A DNA stretch of 64,000 nucleotides, from the NCBI GenBank assembly GCA_035772405.1, contig JAYKKM010000439.1:5222001-5286000 (forward strand). The letters run 5' to 3'. Within the stretch, counting starts at the first letter, position 1; each line of letters begins with the position of its first letter. A program made the position numbers and the translations under genes. Shown here one piece after another: positions 1 through 8,139 of the stretch. The stretch comes from Chrysogorgia sp. JL179-B06. Lineage: Eukaryota; Cnidaria; Anthozoa; Scleralcyonacea; Chrysogorgiidae. The notes beneath the pieces are model-generated. The model was not told the DNA's origin. It searched no databases and saw nothing but the letters and a program-made list of their open reading frames with translations.

Positions 1-699
1 GCGTGTCAGCATGTCGGTCTATTCCTGAATGCTCCAAAGACGAAATACATGCACTTAAATCCCACTTCGGTCACACAGCTCTTCTCTTCTGATGGTTCTC
101 CAATCGATCTTGTCCAGGACTGCAAGTATTTGGGTGGTTATACCGACTCTGGGTATGATATGAGCACAAGAATTGGTCAGGCCTGGAGCGCGATCAACTC
201 ACTGCAAAAGGTTTGGCATGCATCGATCAAGAAAGAGACCAAGACAAAAGTATTCAAGGCTTCAGTCGAAACAATATTACTCTACGGCTCAGACTCATGG
301 ACGTTGAATGTTGTGCATTCGAAGAAACTAGACGGAACGTATACAAAAATGCTACGCGCGGTGTACAACATATCATGGCGAGAACACTCTACTAACAACT
401 CTCTCTATGGTTCTCTACCGCGTATATCCACGGTTGTGAAACGCCGTCGCGCTTGGCGCTTGCAGGTCACGTATCCCGCCATGATGAGCCTGCTGGTAAA
501 CTACTCCTCTGGTCACCAGAAGCGAAACGTCGAGTCGGAAGACCGTACATCACAATCAAGACGCTGTTGGAGAAGGACACTGACCTATCGGGACTGGATT
601 GAGGGAACGAGGATCCTGGTGCACAAACTACGTGAATGCTTCACCTTTGCCACAAGGCATCGGATGACTCAAGTCAAGTCAAGATTTACAAATTTTTAG
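1..699 (+). pseudogene. Non-LTR retrotransposon reverse transcriptase, C-terminal fragment
   Basis: The reading frame from 49 has the C-terminal connection region of a LINE reverse transcriptase: a CKYLGGYTDSG motif, then ETILLYGSDSWTL, then a KLDGTYTKMLR block and a LYGSLPRIS segment. These follow the YADD palm in many animal non-LTR elements. The palm, with its catalytic Asp pair, would lie left of the window. Near position 460 the family-like sequence moves to another frame (GHVSRHDEPAGKLLLW), so a one-base shift has broken the ORF. I read it as a 5' truncated, dead copy. The clade is uncertain (RTE- or CR1-like). Confidence 0.7.
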
Positions 700-1562
700 T
701 TTTGACTCTATTTGATAAAATAAGAACCTATACTTTAAAATTTTAGCCTAAAACAGGTTCTTAAAATCTAGGTTCTTATACGCGGGTTTTTACTGTGTTT
801 TAATTGTGTTAATAGTTTTATGGATAGTAAATAATCATCTAACTACCCATAAAACGTGGAGAAATAACGATATTGAGAAATAACGCTGCCGCCAGAAGTG
901 GGTGTTAAAATCCGCGCGGTCGAGAATAAAATGATGTTGGATGAAAGTTTGATCTAAGTCAAACATTCCCCCCCCCCCCCCCCCAACAAAGGTTAGAATT
1001 TTCAATTTTGCTGTGTAAATGCTGAAGCACAACAGGAGTGCTTCCAACAATGTGGCGATTAAATAGAACTTAACAACTAATCATATCTAGACACCTAGAA
1101 AATCATTTTAGTTCCAAAATGTTTGAAGTAATCGATATTTTGTCTTCACAACTGTTATCCAAATTGTTAAGCGGAAAAAAATTGGAAAGACGAAGATATC
1201 AATAAGCTCATGATATGTTATGAAGCCTTGCCTATAGGACACAGTTAGTGAATAATATCACCAGACAAAAATTTGCAGCAATTAAGGATGTTGCAGAAGG
1301 AATTTTGAAAGAGGAATGTCAATGGAATACTATCCGTGCACAGTTCAGTGGAGAGCTAAACATGGTAAAGAAGAAGAATCTGGTAAGAAAATTAACGAAC
1401 ACCGAATATAGCGATGGATGACTTCTCAATAATGTTTGTGCGGTTGTAGCCACATTATACCAACATTGCTATTTACAATATTGGCCGATATTGTAGAACA
1501 ATGCTCGTACGTTAAGCCCCAGGTTTAGTTATCCTTTTTGCTATCGTTTTTGTGTCTATAAT
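700..1562. other. Non-coding stretch with a poly-C tract
   Basis: No supported gene. A poly-C run lies at about 967-984. A short plus-strand stretch around 1262-1420 reads openly (RQKFAAIKDVAEGILKEE) and could be an exon or a decayed repeat, but I do not recognise it. Confidence 0.5.
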
Positions 1563-1566
1563 TTAA

Positions 1567-2003
1567 AGGGGAACAATACCCCCAAAATAAATTACTTTTA
1601 AATAAACAGCTTTAAGTATAATGTTTAGAAATATTAATAGTTTTACGGTATCTGCTCTTGTACTTGAGAAATAACGTTTTCATTCTCGTATTTTATGCTT
1701 CTGGACGCGCCATTTTCGAGTTTGCTCGACGGCTCGGACTCGAGGTCCAGCGGGGGTTTCTTTTCAATTTTGACGTCACTTGAGTGCAAGGAACAAAAGA
1801 CAAGCACTAAATGACGTCAAAATCGAAAAGAAGACCACCGCTGTACATCAATCTTGAGTGGTCGAACAAACTAGAAAATGGCGGGGTGAAAACGTTATTT
1901 CTCGAGTACAAGAGCAGATAGCGTAAAACTATTAACATTTCAAAACATTATAGTTAAAGCCCATTTATTTCAAACTAATTAATTTTTTGCGTACAGTTCC
2001 CCT
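1567..2003. mobile_element. Foldback MITE with TTAA target duplication
   Basis: A 437-bp element starts aggggaac and ends gttcccct, with TTAA directly outside both ends (1563-1566 and 2004-2007). The arms are long imperfect inverted copies: for example, an arm segment with tttacggtatctgctcttgt on the left returns inverted as acaagagcagatagcgtaaa on the right, and both arms carry a tgacgtca motif. TTAA sites are typical of piggyBac and Kolobok transposons. It has no coding capacity, so it is non-autonomous. Confidence 0.75.
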
Positions 2004-2251
2004 TTAAAAGATTAATCTTTGGTTTCCAGCGAGACCAAAAAGGCTAATTTACAGACTTAATTTGCTCGCCATTGTGAAAGGTGTCTATTATATGAAAGGG
2101 GTCTATGCTGCTGGGTCACTAAAGTGGATCCTAAGAGGCCTACACTAAGGAAAGAGCTGTATCTATGATTGGTGGTATATCTTAATTGTGTATAAAACCT
2201 TTTTCTAGTGCTGTACAATAGCATTGCATGAACCTTAAACTGTCAGCTCAC

Positions 2252-2459
2252 CAGCACGTTTTCTTCTTCTATCAACTGGGAACGTTTCGTCTCCTACTAA
2301 AAACTCTTTGTAGTCATCAAACTTCTCTGCATTAAATTCAAAAGTAATGTACGGCTTGCCCAGTGTTCGGTTGTTATAATATGTTGTTATCTTCAGTGCG
2401 GCGTTCGGTAGTGGTTCCTCTTCACCATTTTTATCCAACTTTATCTCCAACACAATGAT
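2252..2459 (-). CDS. Exon of a receptor-type tyrosine phosphatase-like protein, membrane-proximal ectodomain
   Basis: The minus-strand exon lies between an acceptor (tttaccag, ending at 2460) and a donor (gtgagc, starting at 2251). It reads IIVLEIKLDKNGEEEPLPNA, then KPYITFEFNAE and FLVGDETFPVDRRRKRAG. LAR-type receptor phosphatases have this pattern after their last FN3 domain: a YxIxVxxL strand, a PYI(A)xxF motif and a GD-containing turn. It is the most 3' exon seen of the FN3 gene to the right. Joined directly to the 21958-22248 exon it would be out of frame, so an intermediate exon must exist. The RRRKR cluster could be a proprotein cleavage site (inference). The family call is moderate because no phosphatase domain is in the window. 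Confidence 0.6.
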
Positions 2460-2731
2460 CTGGTAAATACTTGGTAAGAACAAAAAGGTTAATATAATGG
2501 TTATTATTATAATTACGATGAATTTGTAGAAGTATATACAGTATGCTAGCTCAGATAAATAAATTGACACATCAAAAATAAATTCACACAATAAATTGAC
2601 AATCTTCGAGCTAGTATCACTTGAGTTAAATAATAGAATATGTTTGGTCGGGTCTCTATAACGTGATCAAAACCAGAGTGACGTAATAAAAACAGGAGAG
2701 AAGTGTAGGAGAAGCACCGCGAGGAAAACCC

Positions 2732-2780
2732 GCGAGGCGGAAAACCCGGAAAACCCCTCATCGCGGGTTTTCCGCCTCGC
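2732..2780. repeat. GC-rich hairpin beside the telomeric repeat
   Basis: The 17-base arm gcgaggcggaaaacccg returns as cgggttttccgcctcgc after a 15-base loop. It stands out as GC-rich in AT-rich surroundings and lies 25 bp from the interstitial telomeric repeat. Confidence 0.7.
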
Positions 2781-2805
2781 CGGATTTCCGCCCTTCGCTG
2801 CTAAA

Positions 2806-2857
2806 TTAACCCTAACCCTAACCCTAACCCTAACCCTAACCCTAACCCTAACCCTAA
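2806..2857. repeat. Interstitial telomeric repeat (CCCTAA)n
   Basis: About eight uninterrupted CCCTAA units, i.e. TTAGGG on the minus strand, the telomere unit of vertebrates and many early-branching animals. It lies inside an intron of the FN3 gene, so it is not a chromosome end. Confidence 0.9.
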
Positions 2858-3123
2858 GGCTACACTCAACAGTTTCAGAGTTCTCCTTCAAACTCTTTCT
2901 CGTGTTTGCATCAGGCTATGCTAAAAATGCAGAAAAAGGGTTCTTTTTCTTAAATATTACCTCACGTCAGAGTTGCTGTACTTTTCCAATGTAAAAGGTA
3001 TCGTTGTCTTGGTTATATCAACTATAGCTAAAAAGAAGATGGAACATATCTATATATTTACATATCTATATATTTACATATCTATATACTTACTTATGTA
3101 TGTATATAAGCTGTACTGGTGAG

Positions 3124-3171
3124 CTACACTGATGAGCTACTGCTGTGGTACGTCGAAACACGTGTCTGTAG
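3124..3171 (+). ncRNA. Hammerhead ribozyme, type I, variant stem II
   Basis: Order seen: stem I strand ctaca, core ctgatga, an imperfect stem II (gctac paired to gtacgtc with a bulge), gaaa, the self-complementary stem III cacgtg, the cleavage triplet gtc, and the stem I partner tgtag. Stems I and III match the copy at 20930. Stem II is longer and imperfect, so activity is uncertain. A second copy begins 214 bp downstream. Confidence 0.55.
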
Positions 3172-3337
3172 ATTGAATTATATATTGAACTACATGTATG
3201 TATATTGAAAAATTCAAGGCCTTCTGGCTGCAATTGAACCCGTTGTTCTGATCGCCGGTGCTATTCCACAAGCGGTTGTCAATGACGATATCGCAAGTGT
3301 ATAATAGTCAAGCCAGACTCGTCCAGATTGTTCCAAG

Positions 3338-3376
3338 CTACACTGATGAGCTGTACAGCGAAACATGTGTCTATAG
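3338..3376 (+). ncRNA. Hammerhead ribozyme, type I, second copy
   Basis: ctaca, ctgatga, stem II gctgtacagc, gaaa, stem III catgtg, then tctatag. One stem I pair is lost (tatag instead of tgtag). The core is intact. It lies 214 bp after the first copy and is followed by a (TA)n tract, as expected of retrozyme-like tandem monomers. Confidence 0.5.
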
Positions 3377-3410
3377 AATGAACTATATATATATATATAT
3401 ATGTGTGTAG

Positions 3411-3511
3411 TATTTAAAACACGAGAAGGAGCGTTTTATCATATTTAAAATGCGAGCGCGCAGCGCGAGCATTTTAGATATGATAAAACGCGAGTTCGAG
3501 CGTTTTAAATA
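3411..3511. mobile_element. Short palindromic MITE
   Basis: About 100 bp folding on itself: gcgttttatcatatttaaaa and its inverted partner ttttagatatgataaaacgc flank a gcgagcgcgcagcgcgagc centre, with outer atttaaaac and gttttaaat. It has no coding capacity. Confidence 0.6.
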
Positions 3512-3741
3512 GCTTCAAAAACAATTGATTGTAATCACTAGGGAGTGTACTGGTTTTTATTTTCTATTAGAGGTAAATTGGGTTGATGTATGAAATGCAA
3601 ATTACCAGGAATTTTATATAAAGTTCGTAAAGACTTTATATAATTTTCATACTGATTAGTATTCATGGAATTTTATCAGGTATAAAAGAAATACGGAAAT
3701 GTGATTGGACAATTTGGTTAATGAATATTAATGAGTTTTTG

Positions 3742-3743
<2 letters not shown>

Positions 3744-3774
<31 letters not shown>
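3744..3774. repeat. (TA)n microsatellite
   Basis: A pure TA run of about 31 bp followed by a T tract. Confidence 0.9.
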
Positions 3775-3784
<10 letters not shown>

Positions 3785-3785
<1 letters not shown>

Positions 3786-4117
3786 TGTTATGAGGATTAT
3801 GAACTCGGGTGGTGAATAATAATGATTTTTAAATGGCTACTCCGAGTGACGAACCATACCGGACAAGTAGAGAAAACTCTACTTGACCCGGCTGGGATTC
3901 GAACCCGCGACCTTCGGTTTGCTAGTCCGACGCTCTACCGACTGAGCTACAGGTCAAGTTGGGAGCAGGTGGTAGTAGAAACAGATACTAGTTTCATCAA
4001 TATCTTGACAAATAGTTTTTATACATATATATTTAATGTTATGAGGATTATGAACTCGGGTGGTGAATAATAATGATTTTTAAATGGCTACTCCGAGTGA
4101 CGAACCATACCGGACTT
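3785..4117. repeat. Duplicated segment flanking a tRNA-like sequence
   Basis: About 82 bp starting taatgttatgaggattatga is present at about 3785-3866 and again at about 4035-4117 as a direct repeat. The tRNA-like sequence lies between the copies. Confidence 0.7.
3884..3956 (-). tRNA. tRNA-like sequence, probable pseudogene or SINE head
   Basis: On the minus strand 73 bases begin tgacctgtagctcagtcggt and end ccgggtca. The A box (tagctcagtcgg) and B box (ggttcgaatcc) are intact and the acceptor arm pairs over 7 bp. The anticodon loop CTAGCAA would give AGC (Ala). The T stem pairs poorly, the first anticodon-stem pair is A-A, and a tRNA-Ala should begin GG. It is also embedded in a repeat. I read it as a tRNA-derived repeat rather than a functional gene. 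Confidence 0.45.
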
Positions 4118-4165
4118 ATGTTATATCCGCTCTACTTCGGTATTGAGCACTCTACACTCGATACT

Positions 4166-4318
<153 letters not shown>

Positions 4319-4458
4319 GTGTAGGTTTTGGTCTACGAAATGCAAAGAGTGCTCAACAACATATAGTTAGAGCAAATAATAGATTTTCGCTTACCTCAAA
4401 ACTGGTCTGCTACAACTTGTTTCATCTGTAAAAGAATCTTCACTGCCTGAAGAAGTCA

Positions 4459-4499
4459 CTGCCTGAAGATTCTTTTACAGATGAAACAAGTTGTAGCAG
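4459..4499 (+). ncRNA. Hammerhead ribozyme of the Penelope-like element
   Basis: ctgc (stem I), ctgaaga (core CUGANGA), stem II ttcttttacagat (a U-U closing mismatch, then tct/aga), gaa, stem III aca-agt-tgt, the unpaired A at the cleavage site, and gcag (stem I partner). All core positions fit a type I hammerhead. The weak first pair of stem II recurs in all copies. Confidence 0.55.
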
Positions 4500-4518
4500 A
4501 CCAGTTTTGAGGTAAGCG

Positions 4519-5041
<523 letters not shown>

Positions 5042-5767
5042 TTTCAGGAATCTGCACCCTTATATCAGAACGCGCTTAGGCACAGCAACTTTAATCATGA
5101 ACTTAGCTACACTCATGATACACCGCAACGACCACGTAGGAATAGGCAACGCAATATCATTTGGTTCAACCCACCATTTAGCAAGAGTGTCAGCACTAAC
5201 ATAGGACGTAATTTCCTTAGCCTAATTGACAAACATTTCCCTCCGCACCACAAGCTCCATAAGATTTTTAACAGAAATACAGTTAAAGTAAGTTACAGCT
5301 GCATGAACAATGTTAAGTCAATAATCACTAAGCACAATGCACGCATAGCTAGGAACATCAAACCGCAGGATAGGGACGCTTCTAATTGCAGTTGTAGAGA
5401 GAACACCATTTGCCCGCTTCAAGAACAATGCATGACTAGAGACATAGTATACAAAGCAACAGTGACAGTAAACATCACAAACGAAATAAAACACTACATT
5501 GGTATGACTGCAACCACATTCAAAGAGCGATTGGCCAACCACACTAAATCTTTTCAACATAAAAAGCATGAAAATGACACCGAACTTTCGAAATATATTT
5601 GGACATTGAAAGAAAACAATAAAGATTTCAGTATTAATTGGCAAATTCTAAAACATTCTATTTCGTACACAGGAGGATCAAAACGATGCAATTTATGTTT
5701 AGAAGAAAAATTTTGTATTTTAAAAGAAAAAATAAGAATAGTTTACTCAACAAAAGAGCGGAAATAA
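5042..5767 (+). pseudogene. Penelope-like protein, C-terminal part with GIY-YIG endonuclease
   Basis: The frame gives the linker RNIIWFNPPFSKSVSTNIGR and HKLHKIFNRNTVKVSYSCMN, then a CxC..C..C cluster (CSCRENTICPLQEQC). After this comes a GIY-YIG nuclease core: DIVYKATVT, HYIGMT with FKERLANH, and ELSKYIW. This order is diagnostic of Penelope-like retroelements. In an intact element a reverse transcriptase of several hundred residues would precede it, and that is absent here. The natural C-terminus appears intact (STKERK then stop). I class it as a truncated copy. Confidence 0.8.
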
Positions 5768-5972
5768 TTTCACAGTGTCGTCATCGTAATAAATTTCGCG
5801 TAATCAACGCAAACAAAGCCATGACCTCATGCTTTGTCCCCCACATACGCCCCCACTTTCCGGCAGAAAGCCTATAAATAAGCGGTCATCCCTTTCGATA
5901 TTGTCACTGCCTGAAGATTCTTTTACAGATGAAACAAGTTGTAGCAGACCAGTTTTGAGGTAAGCGAAAATC
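5671..5972 (+). repeat. Right inverted arm of the Penelope-like element
   Basis: It contains the last codons of the GIY-YIG protein, the 3' untranslated region and a hammerhead fold. It pairs with 4739-5041. Confidence 0.85.
5907..5947 (+). ncRNA. Hammerhead ribozyme of the Penelope-like element
   Basis: Same core and stems as at 4459, placed about 140 bp downstream of the GIY-YIG stop codon, i.e. in the element's own sense strand and 3' region. Confidence 0.55.
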
Positions 5973-6035
5973 TATTATTTGCTCTAACTATATGTTGTTG
6001 AGCACTCTTTGCATTTCGTAGACCAAAACCTACAC

Positions 6036-6118
<83 letters not shown>
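6036..6118. repeat. (TA)n microsatellite
   Basis: About 83 bp of TA between the Penelope-like end and a SINE fragment. Confidence 0.9.
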
Positions 6119-6119
<1 letters not shown>

Positions 6120-6237
6120 TGCAACTGGTCCCGGTTTGGTCTTAAAATGTATGTATTCCAACACTCGAAATTTTCCTTCACCATAAATCATTTCAACATG
6201 TAGTTTGATCGAGTGAAATGCCAAATATTACCTATAA
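6119..6237 (+). mobile_element. SINE fragment, 5' truncated
   Basis: It holds only the non-tRNA body (starting gcaactggtcccggtttggt, ending aaatgccaaatattaccta). The full copy at 6290 repeats it nearly exactly. Confidence 0.75.
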
Positions 6238-6289
6238 TATACCCAGAATCTTATCCCGGCATTACCACCATATATACAGAACTCGTGAC

Positions 6290-6506
6290 TAGGCTCTCGG
6301 CAACGGCTTCCGTAGCTCAGTGGTCAGAGCACTGCACTAGCAATCGCAGGGTTGCGGGTTCAATTCCAGCCGGAAGGCCGTTAAGTTGCATTTTTCGCAA
6401 CTGGTCCCGGTTTGGTCTTAAAATGTATGTATTCCAACACTCGAAATTTTCCTTCACCATAAATCCTTTCAACATGTAGTTTGATCGAGTGAAATGCCAA
6501 ATATTA

Positions 6507-6510
<4 letters not shown>
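6290..6510 (+). mobile_element. tRNA-derived SINE, full copy
   Basis: The head (from about 6308) has an A box (tagctcagtggtcag) and a B box (ggttcaattcc) with matching ends cttccg and cggaag. The body with cgcaactggtcccggtttgg follows, then a TA tail. Copies at about 31.6 and 31.9 kb show the same head-body order. A SINE is transcribed by RNA polymerase III from the internal boxes and moved by a partner LINE, which I cannot identify. Confidence 0.75.
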
Positions 6511-6550
<40 letters not shown>

Positions 6551-6555
6551 ACAAC

Positions 6556-6860
6556 AGAGAACGTATTATAAAAGATGTTTTGTACTCTCTCTCAGCTAAA
6601 TTAAAGGTTTCCTTGGAGTTGAAAGATGAGCAATATTCTACAATTGATAGTTTGCTTAACGGAAACGACGTTCTAGCGGTATTACCGACGGGATACGGGA
6701 AAAGCCTTATCGACTTTTGGTTCTCATAAGTAAGATCGAAAAAGGCCAACCATGGGCCAACCGACTTCTGGTCTCGCTGTATGTCCTCTTAGAAGTATTG
6801 TAGACGACCAAGTTGAAGAGCCTAAGGCGTAGAGGTTTCAGTGTTTTCTTCGTACTCATA
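6556..6860 (+). pseudogene. RecQ-like DNA helicase fragment
   Basis: Reading from 6556 gives LKDEQYSTIDSLLNGNDVLA followed by VLPTGYGKSLI, the Q-like motif and Walker A (motif I) of RecQ-family helicases. The frame stops at 6729. A second piece at about 6780 reads CPLRSIVDDQVEE, matching the next conserved block (PLxSIxxDQ). Frame changes and stops show it is dead. Such RecQ-like copies are common in cnidarian genomes, perhaps as parts of mobile elements (inference). Confidence 0.7.
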
Positions 6861-7469
6861 GGAATTAGCTTCGCAATTTATAATATATGTTGACAGTTAG
6901 TAAAAGGGTCAAATTACGGAATGTTCCATCATAATATACAATTGCTTCGTTCTATTTTAAAACCCCATTTAATTTGATAACTATCGACAAGTACACACAA
7001 TATAAACATTCGACATTATATTTAAAGAGATTTTTAGAGCAACCTGGTTTGTATTTCTGCCTTTAAATGCGGTTTCAAAAGTGGACGGGCATTCTATAAT
7101 TGCTCCAAACCTTGCACTATCGACAGAATTTCACCCTTTAGATTTTTAGATGGCATAAATAGATTTTCTGTTGATATGGACTTCAAAGTATCACCGTACA
7201 TGACGTTCAATGACACTTTACATCATATACAGTAGCCGTTTTCTCCCCCCGAACATGATTTTATCGATATTTTTTTAACAACCGACATGCTGTCAAAGTC
7301 TCAAAGAACATAAACACTAGCCTGCGTTCAACGCGTTCGCAATAACTTCCGGTTCGCGCTAATTGGCTAATTTTTTACAGCACGTTGATGGAGCACTTTG
7401 AGGGCGGGAAGCAAAGTTGTGTGGGATGCGTGCAGGCTCTCCCTCCCCAATTTTCCGCCCTCTGCTCCC
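6861..7469. other. Intronic non-coding stretch
   Basis: No gene recognised. It becomes more GC-rich towards 7400-7469, just before the transposon. Confidence 0.5.
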
Positions 7470-7475
7470 CGGGAG
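7470..7475. repeat. Left target-site duplication cgggag
   Basis: Six bases directly outside the left terminal repeat, identical to 20476-20481 outside the right one. Confidence 0.9.
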
Positions 7476-7538
7476 TATGGGGCGCCAAGTGTTACTTTAT
7501 TATTTAGCGTAAATAGTGTCACTTTTTCCTGATTTATT

Positions 7539-8037
7539 TGGTTATATCAAATAACCAAATTTACTGAGATAGTTTAAGTTGGTTATATCAAATAACCAAT
7601 TCAATGCTATTTGGTTATTTCAAATAACCAATGTTTAGGACATGGCTTAATTTGGTTATTTCAAATAACCAACTCAATGCGATTTGGTTATATCAAATAA
7701 CCAGTTCTCCCGCGTTGGTTATTTCAAATAACCAATGTTGATGAAATTTGGTTATATCAAATAACTGCTGATTTAAGTTGGTTATATCAAATAACCAATG
7801 TTTATGACATGGCTTAATTTGGTTATTTCAAATAACCAAGTCGACGCGATTTGGTTATATCAAATAACCAAAATAATTTCGTTACACTTGGCACACTGAT
7901 TTAAGTTGGTTATATCAAATAACCAAAATAATTTCGTTACACTTGGCGCACTGATTTAAGTTGGTTATATCAAATAACCAAAATAATTTCGTTACACTTG
8001 GCGCACTGATTTAAGTTGGTTATATCAAATAACCAAA
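7539..8037. repeat. Subterminal palindrome array, left
   Basis: Thirteen copies of GGTTATATCAAATAACC or GGTTATTTCAAATAACC, alternating with short spacers, one of them with a mutated end. The last ones sit in 55-bp tandem units that also contain cgttacacttggc, an inverted echo of the element's tip (gccaagtgttac). Such subterminal motifs usually bind the transposase (inference). Confidence 0.85.
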
Positions 8038-8059
8038 ATAATTTCGTTACACTTGGCAC

Positions 8060-8139
8060 ACATGAGGTCCAAAGGTCATTCAGAGGAGAATACGATCACG
8101 TGACTCTCTTCGTTAGCGCGCCTTTTCCAACTCTCCGTC
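8060..8139 (+). promoter_or_regulatory. Probable promoter of the integrase gene, with palindromic E-box
   Basis: A CACGTG E-box at 8097-8102 lies 38 bp before the start codon and is conserved in the other arm. No TATA box is obvious. It is placed between the palindrome array and the ATG, so transposase binding could regulate it (inference). Confidence 0.4.

Noticed and set aside
4395..4446. Minus-strand hammerhead in the first Penelope-like terminal segment
   Set aside because: A breakpoint replaces the core with gtgaaga, so C3 is lost. The other five copies are intact.
6308..6380. A plus-strand tRNA gene
   Set aside because: A and B boxes are good but the anticodon stem has an extra base, and the same head occurs in three copies with a shared non-tRNA body. 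It is a SINE.
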